Shown piece by piece: positions 34,988-43,581 of a DNA stretch of 64,000 nucleotides (its first letter is position 1; every line of letters starts with the position of its first letter). A model generated the notes under the pieces. It was not told the DNA's origin, ran no database searches, and was given only the letters and a program-made list of their open reading frames with translations. Both the position numbers and the translations under genes were made by a program. The stretch is taken from assembly GCF_001642575.1 (NCBI RefSeq), contig NZ_LXNG01000003.1, positions 87,895-151,894 of the forward strand, in the 5' to 3' direction. The DNA comes from Xanthomonas floridensis (lineage in GTDB: Bacteria; Pseudomonadota; Gammaproteobacteria; Xanthomonadales; Xanthomonadaceae).

Positions 34988-35085
34988 CATCACCATGCAT
35001 CCTGGATGCGTGCGGTGAGTGCACTGTAGGCAGGCAGGTTTGGGAACTTATTGGATGCGGCCGGCAGCTGCGCCGGTGCGCGTTT

Positions 35086-35226
35086 AAAGCGGCTACCAAA
35101 AAAATTGCGAGCGGTCGTCAGGCGGGTGCGGACGGCGCGGAGGAACCGGAGTGCACGCGTGGTACATGCCGCATCGAGCATCTGCCACGTTCCCCGGCGG
35201 TGAGCGCAGCAGGTTGGTTAGCTGCG
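35086..35226 (-). repeat. ~140 bp palindromic (MITE-like) repeat next to histidine kinase gene
   Basis: Full-length copy in the opposite orientation to 47398-47540: GCGGCTACCAAAAAAATTGC at one end, GGTCGTCAGGCGGGTGCGGA, GAGGAACCGGAGTGCACGCG and TGGTACATGCCGCATCGAGC inside, and GGTTGGTTAGCTGC at the far end. It ends within 2 bp of the kinase stop codon. Confidence 0.85.
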
Positions 35227-35227
35227 C

Positions 35228-36412
35228 TCAGGCCACGGTGGGGGTGGAGTCGCCGGCAAATACCATGCGCACGCAGAAGCCGCGCCCATCGTTGCCTTCG
35301 CAGGTCTCGATCGTCGCGCCGTGCAGGCGTGCGATGCCTGCTACCAGCGACAACCCGATGCCGCTGCCCTGCACCTCGCTGCCGGGAACGCGATAGAACC
35401 GCTCGTAGATGGATGCGCGCGCGGCATCCGGGACGCCGGGGCCGTCATCGCTGACCTGGACGAACGGATGCAATACGTCGGCGCGCAGGCAATAGCCGCA
35501 ACTCACTTCCACCAGGCCGCGGCTGCGTCCATAGCGGATGGCGTTGTCGACCAGATTACGGATCAGGATGCCGACCGCATCCACATCGCAGCGCAGCAGG
35601 CAGGGCGAGGCAGCGATGTGCAGATCGATCTGGCGCGCATCGGCCTGCACGCTGAACTCGTCCAGCACGTGCGAGATCAGTTCACCCATCTCCACGCGCT
35701 GATAGGCCGCCGAGCTGATGCCGGCATCCAGCCGCGCCAGATCCAGCAACTGCTCGGCTAACCGGTTGCTGCGGCGCGCGGTCTCCAGCAACGGGTGCAG
35801 CGCTGCGTCCTTGGCCTCCAGCGTGGGGGCGCGCAATGCCACTTCTGCATAGGCGTGCAGTGCCGAGAGCGGTGTCCGCAGTTCATGCGCGGCGTCGGCG
35901 ACGAAGTCGCGCTCGGCCTGCACCGCCTTTTCCACGCGCGCGAGCAGGGTGTTGAATGCCTCGATCAGTGGCCGGATCTCGTCCGGCACCCGATCCAGCG
36001 GTACCGGCTCGGTTTCCAGGCCGGTGCGTTGCGCGATAGCGCCAGACACGCTGCGTAACGGATTCAACGCGGTGCGCACTGCCCACCACACCAGCAGGCC
36101 GAGAATGCCCAGCTGCGCGGTGTTGAGCGTCATCGCAATCAGGGTCTGCTTGAAACTCATGCGCGAAGACGCACTGCCGCTGATCGCCTGCGGGTCGGTC
36201 TGGTCAGGCTGCGCCGCGGGGGTGTCGAAGCGGTGTTGCAGCGTTTCGGGCAATGCGCTGACCAACTGATCGCCCAGCAGGTTGAGTTCCTGCTCGAAGA
36301 CGCTGTGGTGTCCCTCGGTAACCAGCGCAACCAGAATCCACAACGAGGTGGACCAACTCAGCAGGACAATGGCGGCCAGCGCCGCCAGCATGCGCGCCTG
36401 CAGGGACTTCAT
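35228..36412 (-). CDS. Sensor histidine kinase, QseC/TctE type
   Basis: 394 residues: membrane helix 1 (~7-27), a short periplasmic loop, helix 2 (~95-112), a HAMP-like linker, HisKA box FVADAAHELRTPLSAL with the phospho-His (~193), and an HATPase domain with LVDNAIRYG (N box), VSDDGPGVP (G1) and GSGIGLSLV (G2). Pairs with the OmpR-type regulator whose stop overlaps its ATG by four bases. The frame stays open into the regulator gene, so the start is set at ATG 36412 by the first membrane helix. Confidence 0.93.
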   Translation of the reverse strand: MKSLQARMLAALAAIVLLSWSTSLWILVALVTEGHHSVFEQELNLLGDQLVSALPETLQHRFDTPAAQPDQTDPQAISGSASSRMSFKQTLIAMTLNTAQLGILGLLVWWAVRTALNPLRSVSGAIAQRTGLETEPVPLDRVPDEIRPLIEAFNTLLARVEKAVQAERDFVADAAHELRTPLSALHAYAEVALRAPTLEAKDAALHPLLETARRSNRLAEQLLDLARLDAGISSAAYQRVEMGELISHVLDEFSVQADARQIDLHIAASPCLLRCDVDAVGILIRNLVDNAIRYGRSRGLVEVSCGYCLRADVLHPFVQVSDDGPGVPDAARASIYERFYRVPGSEVQGSGIGLSLVAGIARLHGATIETCEGNDGRGFCVRMVFAGDSTPTVA

Positions 36413-37074
36413 TCCGGTGCCTTGCCGATCATGTAGCCCTGGCCATACACGGTGGAGATGAGGTCCTCGCCAAGTTTGCGCCGCAGCTGGTGCACATAGA
36501 CCGCGATCATGTTGCTGCCGCCATCGGAGGGGCCGCCATACACGCCTTCTTCCAGCTGGTCCTTGGTGACCACGCGGCCGGCGCGCTCCATCAATGCCAG
36601 CAGCAGCCGATATTCGTGCGCGCTCAGCGCCACCCACTTGCCGGCCTTGGTGACCTTGCGGCTGCTCGGGTCCACGCTGACATCGCCCTGGCCGAGCAGG
36701 GGCACCACGCGCCCCTGGCTGCGCCGGACGAGCGCGCGCAGCCGTGCCATCAGCTCGTCGAACTGGAACGGTTTGACCAGGTAATCGTCGGCGCCGGCAT
36801 CCAGGCCACGGATGCGATCGGTGAGTTGGCCGCGTGCGGTCAGCGCAATGACCGGGGTGGCGTCGTAGTGGCCGCGCATGAAGCGGAGCACCGTCAAGCC
36901 GGATTCGCCGGGCAGGCCGATGTCCAGGAGCACCGCGGTGTAGCGATGATCCACCAGCGTGGTCTTGGCTGCGCTGGCGGTGTCGACGTGGTCGATGGTC
37001 CAGCATTGCTGGCGCACACCCGCGCAGATGGCGTTGGCCAGCATGGTGTCGTCTTCGACCAGGAGCAGATGCAT
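36409..37074 (-). CDS. OmpR/PhoB family response regulator
   Basis: 221 residues. Receiver: acidic pair VEDD (~6-9), phospho-Asp in VLLDIGLPGESG (~51), Thr in ALTARG, Lys in YLVKPF. C-terminal winged helix: LSAHEYRLLLALMERAGRV and VYVHQLRRKLGEDLISTVYG. Start ATG 37074 (MHLLLVEDD). Closest by organisation to QseB/TctD. Cytosolic; controls genes in response to the coupled kinase. Target unknown. Confidence 0.94.
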   Translation of the reverse strand: MHLLLVEDDTMLANAICAGVRQQCWTIDHVDTASAAKTTLVDHRYTAVLLDIGLPGESGLTVLRFMRGHYDATPVIALTARGQLTDRIRGLDAGADDYLVKPFQFDELMARLRALVRRSQGRVVPLLGQGDVSVDPSSRKVTKAGKWVALSAHEYRLLLALMERAGRVVTKDQLEEGVYGGPSDGGSNMIAVYVHQLRRKLGEDLISTVYGQGYMIGKAPE

Positions 37075-37231
37075 AGAGGTTCCGCCGGGCACAGGGCCAG
37101 TCCGAGATCCGCGACACTGTCGGAGATGGTCGTTAGGAAAATATTAGTGCAAGGTATGCCCGGCACCAGAGCGTGCCCTGTGCGGTCCCTGGCCACGCCG
37201 CGCGCCCGGCGGGGAGCGCAGCGCCAGCGGC

Positions 37232-38119
37232 TCAGCGTTGCAGGATGGCGCGCAGGGCAGCGTCCAGCTGCGTGTACTGGAAGCGGAACCCGGCATCGAG
37301 CGCGCGCTGCGGCAGCACCCGCTGGCTGACCAGCAGCAGCTCGGCCATTTCGCCAAAACCCAGCCGCAGCAGCCCGGCCGGCAGCGCCAGCAGCGCCGGG
37401 CGATGCAGGACCGTGGCCAGCGTGCGGGCGAACTGCGCATTGGTGACCGGGTTGGGCGCGGTGGCGTTGTAGGCGCCAGCCTGCCCGTGCTGCAGCAACC
37501 AGACCAGTAGCGCGACCATGTCGGCGCGGTGGATCCAGCTCATCCAGTGCCGGCCATCGCCGAACGGCCCACCACCGCCGAAACGAAATGCCGGCAGCAT
37601 GCGCGCCAGTGCGCCGCCATCGCGGTCCAGCACGATGCCGGTACGTACCACGCTCACCCGGGGACCGAGCGCGCCGATGCGGGCGGCTTCGGCTTCCCAG
37701 TCGCGGCACAGCAGCGCTGAAAAGTCATCGCCGGCGCTGTCGGCCTCGGTCAGTGCGGTGTCGCCACGGTCACCGTAATAGCCCACCGCCGAGCCCGAGA
37801 TCAGGACCGAGGGACGCTGCTCGGGCGACTGCCGTGCGATCCAGTCGTGCAGCTGGCGGGTGATGCCAAGCCGCGAGTCGCGGAAGCGCTGCTTGCGTGA
37901 GGCGGTCCAGCGCCCGGCGGCCAGCGGCTCGCCCGCCAGGTTGATGATGGCCTCGGCCTGCATCCCGTCCAGCCTCTCCACCGCGGTGACGCCGGGCAGG
38001 ACACGGCCGGCACGGCGCGTATCGCGGGTCAGCACACTGACCTGGTGGCCGGCATGCAGTAGCGCCGGGCATAGGGCCTGGCCAATGAAGCCGGTGCCGC
38101 CGGTGATGAGCAAACGCAT
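37232..38119 (-). CDS. TIGR01777 family NAD-dependent epimerase/dehydratase, YfcH-like
   Basis: 295 residues. N-terminal Rossmann motif ITGGTGFIGQAL, then AIINLAGEPLAAGRW, ISGSAVGYYGDRG and the C-terminal DUF1731 region (LLVSQRVLPQRALDAGF, FQYTQLDAALRAIL). All match the YfcH/TIGR01777 group of extended SDR proteins; substrate unknown. Start ATG 38119 with GGAGG just upstream on the minus strand. Stand-alone. Confidence 0.93.
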   Translation of the reverse strand: MRLLITGGTGFIGQALCPALLHAGHQVSVLTRDTRRAGRVLPGVTAVERLDGMQAEAIINLAGEPLAAGRWTASRKQRFRDSRLGITRQLHDWIARQSPEQRPSVLISGSAVGYYGDRGDTALTEADSAGDDFSALLCRDWEAEAARIGALGPRVSVVRTGIVLDRDGGALARMLPAFRFGGGGPFGDGRHWMSWIHRADMVALLVWLLQHGQAGAYNATAPNPVTNAQFARTLATVLHRPALLALPAGLLRLGFGEMAELLLVSQRVLPQRALDAGFRFQYTQLDAALRAILQR

Positions 38120-38327
38120 GGGAGGCTCCTGGGCCGGGTCGAGCGGGCACCATAGGCTAGCGCCGGCCGCAGCGGAGTGAAGCTGCGTGGCCGACAGGCC
38201 TACGCTGCAGCGGGCCCTGGTTGATGCAGGACCTTGCCGGTGCGCATCGCCGGGCACACTGGTGTACCCAAACGCAAACGCGCCGGACCGGCCGGCGCGC
38301 TGCAGACTGCGTGCGTGCGTGCGTCGC

Positions 38328-38921
38328 TTAGCGCGACGACGACACGGCGTGGGCGCGTTCGAAGTGGGCCGACACCACACGGCGGGTCTCTTCCAGATGC
38401 TGCTTGACCGCTGCGCTCTCGGCGGCGGGCAGAAGCTCCGCATCCAGGATCTTGATGGTGTCGCCATGGTCGGTGACCATGGTGCGCATGAAGGCGTTAC
38501 GGTAGGCATCCTTGCCGTCAGGCAGGGTCAGCGTCTTGGCCAGTGCGTCCACGGCAGCCTTGCCCTTGGCACGCATCGCCTCGGCCCGCGGGCTGTCCTT
38601 GGCACCCAGCGCCTTGGTCTTTTCGAGGTTGGACTCATGGTCGTGCAGCATCTGTTCGGCGAACTGGGCAGTGGCGCCGCCCAGGTCCTGCTCGATGGCC
38701 TGCTTGGCCAGGGCAATTTCGTTTTCGTCGATGGCAGCCAGCACGCCCAGCGCTCCGCCGTCGCCCTTTGCCAGTTCGGTCGCGCCACTGCCACTGACCG
38801 GCGCGGCGGTCGGTTCCGGCGACACTGCCGGTGCGGTGCGCGAAGTGTCGCCACCGGGACGATCGCAGGCGGTAAGGGCCAGCATGGCCAACAACGAAGC
38901 AGCAACGAGAGTGGATTTCAT
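38328..38921 (-). CDS. DUF4142 domain lipoprotein
   Basis: 197 residues. Signal peptide with lipobox LTAC (residue 19), a Thr/Pro/Ala-rich linker (~25-50), then a helical DUF4142 bundle: VLAAIDENEIALAKQAIEQD, FAEQMLHDHESNLEKTK, FMRTMVTDHGDTIKILD. His and Asp/Glu residues arranged like ferritin-type bundles suggest possible metal binding (inference). Envelope protein, function unknown. Start ATG 38921. Confidence 0.9.
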   Translation of the reverse strand: MKSTLVAASLLAMLALTACDRPGGDTSRTAPAVSPEPTAAPVSGSGATELAKGDGGALGVLAAIDENEIALAKQAIEQDLGGATAQFAEQMLHDHESNLEKTKALGAKDSPRAEAMRAKGKAAVDALAKTLTLPDGKDAYRNAFMRTMVTDHGDTIKILDAELLPAAESAAVKQHLEETRRVVSAHFERAHAVSSSR

Positions 38922-38997
38922 GGATGTCCTGGGGTAAATCGGCGCTGCCGATGGTGAAATGCAAAGGAGCCGCGATGCGGCTCCGGTGATGCGTCGG

Positions 38998-39264
38998 TCA
39001 GGCCCACTGCGGCTGGGCGACCGGAGTAATGCCCATGGGTCTGATCGGTGTGCGAACCGCGTCCTGCGCGGTGCGGCACAGGCGCGCCATGCGCGCAGTG
39101 CGTTCGCGGATGGTGGCGTGCTCGCTGGCAGGCGCACTGCCCAGCAGGCTGGCGACATGGAAGCCAAGGATCTCCTCCGCGCGGTCGCCCTGGTCGCTGA
39201 TGATGTGCGGCACCAGCCGCTCCAGTCGTTCCAGCTCCTGCTGCACTTGATACGGGGTTTTCAT
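38998..39264 (-). CDS. Hypothetical helical protein
   Basis: 88 residues; not recognised. Amphipathic helices rich in Glu, Arg and Leu (YQVQQELERLERLVPHI, HATIRERTARMARLCRTA), no signal or membrane segment. ATG 39264 (MKTPYQVQQ). Same strand as and upstream of DUF4142, 44 bp before the end of the next unknown gene; codon use is typical of the region. Confidence 0.75.
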   Translation of the reverse strand: MKTPYQVQQELERLERLVPHIISDQGDRAEEILGFHVASLLGSAPASEHATIRERTARMARLCRTAQDAVRTPIRPMGITPVAQPQWA

Positions 39265-39308
39265 GACGATCTCCAATGAATAACAGGTCTTGCGTACTAC
39301 ATGCGGAC

Positions 39309-39590
39309 TCAACTATTGCGTGCGCCCAGGCGCTGCCAGCAGTCGGTCGCCAACTGTTCGTAGTTGGATTGCGTGCTGGATGAAATGAAATGGTGCTCGA
39401 GGCGATCACGGAACAGACGCAGCCGTTCCTGGTCACTCGAGCGCGGCGCCTGCAGATAGATATCGCAGGCCATCTTCACCACCGGGGACAATTCGCTGAA
39501 CTTGCCTGCACCCAGGTTGCCCTGCGCGTGCCGCGCCTGCCAATGCGCGATTTCGGCCTGTACATCGATGACGGATGGGTCTCTGCTCAT
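39309..39590 (-). CDS. Hypothetical small cytosolic protein
   Basis: 93 residues; not recognised. Composition and pattern (DVQAEIAHWQARHAQGNLG, KMACDIYLQAPRSSDQERL) suggest a compact helical protein. No signal or membrane segment. ATG 39590. Runs into the gene at 38998-39264 with a 44 bp gap, so they probably share a transcript. The long A/T-richer intergenic DNA upstream should hold the promoter. Confidence 0.75.
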   Translation of the reverse strand: MSRDPSVIDVQAEIAHWQARHAQGNLGAGKFSELSPVVKMACDIYLQAPRSSDQERLRLFRDRLEHHFISSSTQSNYEQLATDCWQRLGARNS

Positions 39591-39963
39591 AACTGCGTGC
39601 GTTCCGGGCGTAAACAAACTTGACCTGCAGGGTAACGGCGCGTATGTCAACGAATGATCATCGAACGCAACTGTTACGGGTATCTACGCTTAATTGGTCA
39701 GTTTGCCCGTGTACGTCTACACGCGATGCATGCACGTAGGCACCGCAGCGCAATGCAGCGTCATTCAGTGCTCAAGAAAGTGCACGACCAGGCGCACACA
39801 CCGCAGTGACTGCGGAGCAGGCATGTGTTTCAGTCGCTAGCATGCAAGCCACTGCGCGCGCACCAATTCACTCAAAATGCCTGTGCAGCGCGGCATTTTA
39901 CGGAAGATTCTGAACCGCTCCACACCTGTGTAACGTCTGATCCTTAAGGTATGCGACGACGTT
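39591..39963. other. Intergenic region, relatively AT-rich
   Basis: About 370 bp, less GC-rich than its surroundings, between a minus-strand and a plus-strand gene. Probably carries divergent promoters. No repeat or RNA gene recognised. Confidence 0.4.
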
Positions 39964-40146
39964 ATGGAGAGAGCGAACAGGATGCAGGACAGCGAAAGCA
40001 GTGGTCGGAAACCTCATCACGCTAGCGGTACACCAGAAGCACGCGTGTGGTGGCATGCGTTATTGGAGCTTCGCGGGGGGCGGGTCGCCATCAGCCTGAT
40101 CGTTGTGGCACTGATCTTGGTCGGCCTCTATCTGGCCCTGAGATAG
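39964..40146 (+). CDS. Possible small single-pass membrane protein
   Basis: Up to 60 residues; start 39964 or ATG 39982. A hydrophilic N-terminus (DSESSGRKPHH) precedes one C-terminal helix (VAISLIVVALILVGLYLALR). Organised like tail-anchored small proteins. Lies 89 bp before the DUF3182 gene on the same strand. No family recognised; ribosome site is weak. Confidence 0.45.
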   Translation: MERANRMQDSESSGRKPHHASGTPEARVWWHALLELRGGRVAISLIVVALILVGLYLALR

Positions 40147-40234
40147 CGATCCAGACCGACTCGACCACCATGGGTGCGCTCGCGTCGCACTGTTGCCAAC
40201 GCCGACATGCGGCCTTGCCGCCAGGGGAGAGGTG

Positions 40235-41341
40235 ATGGCAGATCAGCGTTATGGGCAGGTACTGGGGCACACCACGCGCGATGTGGCTGCGCAGGGGCAC
40301 GAACGTGTCACGCATGCCTGGGTGTGCAGTGAGATCGCGCACCTGCTGGGCGCACGCGATGCGGGATTGGCAGGCGATACGCCGCTGGAACAGCGCAGCG
40401 GGCACCGTACGCTGCATGTGCCCGACGATACCCTGACCGCCGAGCAGGCACGCGCGCTGGGCGTGCGTGAGGCAGACGGGCTGCTGGGCGGCATCGTGCC
40501 GCATGCGTTCGTGGCCACCAAGGTGATTGGCCACCCGTTGGTCAACTCCGCCGCCGCACGCATTGCTGGGTGGGACCAGGCATTGGCCAATGCGCTGATT
40601 CCGGCCACCCTGGCTGGCTACACGGTGTTCTCGCAGGCCGATGCGGTGCAGGCGCTGGCACGATTGCTGCCAGATGGCGGCGTCCGCCTGAAACTGCCTA
40701 CCGGCGTGGGCGGCAGCGGGCAATGGCGTATCGCCGACACTGCGCAGTTGCTGCAGGTGCTGGGCACCTTGCCCGGTGCGTATCTGCAGACCCACGGTGC
40801 AGTGCTGGAGCGCAATATCCTGCAGCCGCTGACGCACAGCGTGGGCGAGCTCTGCGTGGCCGGCATCCAGATCGCCTACCACGGCACGCAATGCGCCGTA
40901 CGTAACCCCGAGGGCGATGAGGTGTATGGTGGATCGTCGCTGCATGTGCATCGCGGATCGCTGGAAGCGCTGCTGTCTACGCCGCTGACACCCCTGCACC
41001 GACGCGTGGTCGAACAGGCATGCCACTATGACCGCCTGGTCGCCGCCGCGTATCCTGGGCTGCACATCTCACGCCGCAACTATGATGTGGTGAGTGGTGC
41101 AGATGCGCATGCCGGGCAGGTCTGCGGTGTGCTTGAGCAATCCTGGCGGATTGGTGGTGCGACGCCGGCCGAGTTGGCGGCGATTGCAAGGTTTCAACAG
41201 CACCCTGGGCTGCACTGGGTTCACGCGTCCACGCACGAAATCTACGAAGGCCAACCGCCGGCCGATGCGCAAGTGTATTACCGTGCAATGCAGCCCGGTC
41301 CCGGGCCGCGCTTCAAATATCGGAGGATAGTCGCCGACTGA
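40235..41341 (+). CDS. DUF3182 family protein
   Basis: 368 residues. I recognise it as DUF3182 by [15 protein letters not shown] near the start and by [35 protein letters not shown] and [16 protein letters not shown] further on. The Gly-rich loop with Lys ([11 protein letters not shown]) and the late acidic residues resemble ATP-grasp enzymes, so an ATP-dependent ligase is possible (inference). No membrane segment. ATG 40235 follows GGGGAGAGG. The stop codon overlaps the hydrolase start by one base. Confidence 0.85.
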   Translation: MADQRYGQVLGHTTRDVAAQGHERVTHAWVCSEIAHLLGARDAGLAGDTPLEQRSGHRTLHVPDDTLTAEQARALGVREADGLLGGIVPHAFVATKVIGHPLVNSAAARIAGWDQALANALIPATLAGYTVFSQADAVQALARLLPDGGVRLKLPTGVGGSGQWRIADTAQLLQVLGTLPGAYLQTHGAVLERNILQPLTHSVGELCVAGIQIAYHGTQCAVRNPEGDEVYGGSSLHVHRGSLEALLSTPLTPLHRRVVEQACHYDRLVAAAYPGLHISRRNYDVVSGADAHAGQVCGVLEQSWRIGGATPAELAAIARFQQHPGLHWVHASTHEIYEGQPPADAQVYYRAMQPGPGPRFKYRRIVAD

Positions 41342-42207
41342 TGGAAGCCAAACTTTCCAGCATCGACATTGCTGTCGATCAAGATGCATTGAGTGGCACC
41401 TTGCTGACGCCGACCGGGATTCCGGCGGTGCTGTTCGTGCACGGGTGGGGCGGCAGCCAGCACCACAACCTGGTGCGCGCGCGCGAGGCAGTCGGCTTGG
41501 GGTGTATCTGCCTCACCTTCGATCTGCGTGGCCACGAAGGCCATGCGTCGATGCGGCAGACGGTGACGCGCGCGCAGAACCTGCAGGACATCCTTGCCGC
41601 TTACGACCAGTTGGCAGGTCTGCCTTACGTGGATCCGCAGTCGATTGCGGTGGTCGGCCTGAGCTATGGCGGCTATCTCTCCGCTTTGTTGACACGCGAA
41701 CGACCGGTGGAATGGCTGGCGTTGCGCTCGCCTGCGCTCTACAAGGACGCGCAATGGGATCAGCCAAAAGTGAGTCTCAATGCCGACCCGGAGTTGATGG
41801 CCTACCGACAGCGTGTGCTGACGCCTGGGGACAACATCGCCCTGGCGGCCTGCGCGGCATACACAGGCGACGTGTTGCTGGTGGAAGCGCAGGACGATGT
41901 CATCGTGCCGCACCCGGTGTTGCGCAACTATGCCAACGCGTTCACCAGCGCACGCTCGCTGACATCGCGGGTGATCGCTGGTGCCGACCATGCACTCAGT
42001 GCCAAGGAACATCAGCAGCAGTACACCCGGGCGTTGATCGACTGGTTGACCGAGATGGTGGTAGGGCGCCGGATTGCGCTGGCCAAGGAAGTGGTGGCAG
42101 CACGCAAGCAGATGCTGCAGCAGCAGGACAAGACCACAGCCTCGTCGGGGCCGGAGGCGCTCGCATTTCGAGGCGATATCCGCGCAGTGGAAGCATCTCC
42201 CGACTGA
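41341..42207 (+). CDS. Alpha/beta hydrolase coupled to DUF3182
   Basis: 288 residues. Core: FVHGWGGSQ (oxyanion region), FDLRGHEGH, nucleophile elbow [11 protein letters not shown] (Ser ~107), acidic residue in [11 protein letters not shown] and catalytic His in [11 protein letters not shown]. Similar to dipeptidyl-peptidase-like serine hydrolases and esterases. No signal peptide. Start TGATG overlaps the DUF3182 stop, so the two proteins are made together and likely act in one pathway. Substrate unknown. Confidence 0.9.
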   Translation: MEAKLSSIDIAVDQDALSGTLLTPTGIPAVLFVHGWGGSQHHNLVRAREAVGLGCICLTFDLRGHEGHASMRQTVTRAQNLQDILAAYDQLAGLPYVDPQSIAVVGLSYGGYLSALLTRERPVEWLALRSPALYKDAQWDQPKVSLNADPELMAYRQRVLTPGDNIALAACAAYTGDVLLVEAQDDVIVPHPVLRNYANAFTSARSLTSRVIAGADHALSAKEHQQQYTRALIDWLTEMVVGRRIALAKEVVAARKQMLQQQDKTTASSGPEALAFRGDIRAVEASPD

Positions 42208-42490
42208 ATCTGTACGTGTGCACTGCGGCCTGGCTGATCTTTCACGCAAGCCAATGCGGCTGACGACGATTCTGGAGCGATCGACCCGCACACCAGCAAG
42301 GCGTCCGATCGCGCTGGAAGTGGCTGCATCCACCTAATCCGGCATGGCCCGTCGTGCTGCTGGGCAGATGTGGGGGTCAGGCTCTTCCAGGTCGACGTTG
42401 CGCGTGCGGTGGTTTCACTCAAGTGCATCGAGGCAATGCTGATGGCAGCTGCTGCCTTTATCTTCGCGTCGGGTCGTTGTGTGCAGAGAC

Positions 42491-42523
42491 ACAAAAAACA
42501 ACGGGCCCACCGGGCCCGTTGTT
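42491..42523 (-). terminator. Rho-independent terminator of the glycine-zipper gene
   Basis: 12-bp stem AACAACGGGCCC/GGGCCCGTTGTT with a 3-nt loop; read on the minus strand it is followed by a T run. The rest of the 42208-42564 gap shows nothing. Confidence 0.9.
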
Positions 42524-42564
42524 GCTGCGCCACTGGCCTGATGCCAGCGGTACGCCCCGCCGTC

Positions 42565-43365
42565 TTACACGCGCGGGTCGGTCGGATTGCGGCGCGCTGC
42601 ATCATCGTGGCGGTCCGAATCGAATGCCTCGCGCACCGCATGCTTGGCCTTCTCCCAGCTCAGGCGCGAATTGGACTTGAAGCGGTCCCAGCCATCGCCC
42701 AGGTCGCGTTCCAGATGATCGTCCCACTGGCGGCCGGCGTGCTGCTGGCGCGCCTGCATGCCGTAACGATACGCAGGACGGTAGTCGTCGTACGAATACT
42801 CGGTGTCGCGATAGCTCGCGCTATCAAAGCGGCCCGCATAGTGCGTGTCCCCATCGCTGTAAACGCTGTGAGTGCGATCGGCGCGGTCCCAGGCATCGCG
42901 CGCGGCCAGGCGGGCCTCGTCCCATTCCAGACGCGATTCGCCACGGTTACGCGGCCACTCGCCAGCGAGCGTGGCTTCGGTTTCTTCCCAGGTGCTGGTG
43001 GGGCGCGTCTCGCGGGCCTGCAGGCCGAACCCGTAGACGGTGGCGTAGTCGCGATCGTAATCGGTGCCTTCCTTGTAGTACGGACGGTTGCGATGCTCCT
43101 GGCGCCAGTACTCGGTTTCGACGGTCGGGTCGAGACGTTCGGCCACACCCTTACCGGCAGCTGCGCCTGCCACAACACCGGCGGCCGCACCGATCAAGGT
43201 GCCCAGCGGACCAAACACCGTCCCTGCCAGCGCGCCTGCCGCAGCACCGCCGGCGATGCCGCCGACGCCCACGCCGACCGGATGCGAGCCCGGTGCACCG
43301 GAAATCGGATCGCGGTTCAAGTCCTGTGCTTCTGCTTTGCGTTCCTGCTTGTCGAGATTGCTCAT
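42565..43365 (-). CDS. Glycine-zipper protein with duplicated C-terminal repeat
   Basis: 266 residues. After a short start with KQERKAEAQDLNRDP comes a Gly/Ala-rich double helix with GxxxG spacing (VGVGGIAGGAAAGALAGTVF, then GTLIGAAAGVVAGAAAGK; ~34-77), likely membrane-associated or oligomerising. The remainder is charged and aromatic and holds two ~55-residue repeats: YGFGLQARET...RLEWDEARLAARDAWD and YRYGMQARQQ...RLSWEKAKHAVREAFD. No secretion signal. Not assigned to a named family; such proteins are often stress-induced. Terminator follows at 42491-42523. Confidence 0.8.
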   Translation of the reverse strand: MSNLDKQERKAEAQDLNRDPISGAPGSHPVGVGVGGIAGGAAAGALAGTVFGPLGTLIGAAAGVVAGAAAGKGVAERLDPTVETEYWRQEHRNRPYYKEGTDYDRDYATVYGFGLQARETRPTSTWEETEATLAGEWPRNRGESRLEWDEARLAARDAWDRADRTHSVYSDGDTHYAGRFDSASYRDTEYSYDDYRPAYRYGMQARQQHAGRQWDDHLERDLGDGWDRFKSNSRLSWEKAKHAVREAFDSDRHDDAARRNPTDPRV

Positions 43366-43553
43366 ACCGCCTCCGATTACCTGATGGATGCAGCCTGCGA
43401 AGACAGGCCGCAAATGTGGCGCAACCATGGCGGCGCAAGAGTGAAACGCTTGTGCTTTGATGTGAGTGCCGTCGCGACATGACTGAACTGTGCATGCGGG
43501 CTCGCGGATGAGGCCGCCGACATCCTGCAGCGATGACATCGCCCAGCGTTGCG

Positions 43554-43581
43554 AAACAAGGGCCGCGATTGCGGCCCTCGT
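43554..43581 (-). terminator. Rho-independent terminator of the slipin-rtcB operon
   Basis: Stem AGGGCCGC/GCGGCCCT with GATT loop, immediately after the rtcB stop; on the minus strand followed by TTGTTTC. Suggests rtcB is the last gene and no rtcA follows. Confidence 0.85.

Noticed and set aside
33978..35099. A 373-residue open frame upstream of the DUF3313 lipoprotein
   Set aside because: The lipobox signal at ATG 34637 sets the start; the extension overlaps the small membrane protein gene.
35228..37117. A 629-residue open frame joining kinase and regulator regions
   Set aside because: The upstream half is the regulator gene read in the wrong frame; the kinase begins with its membrane helix at ATG 36412.
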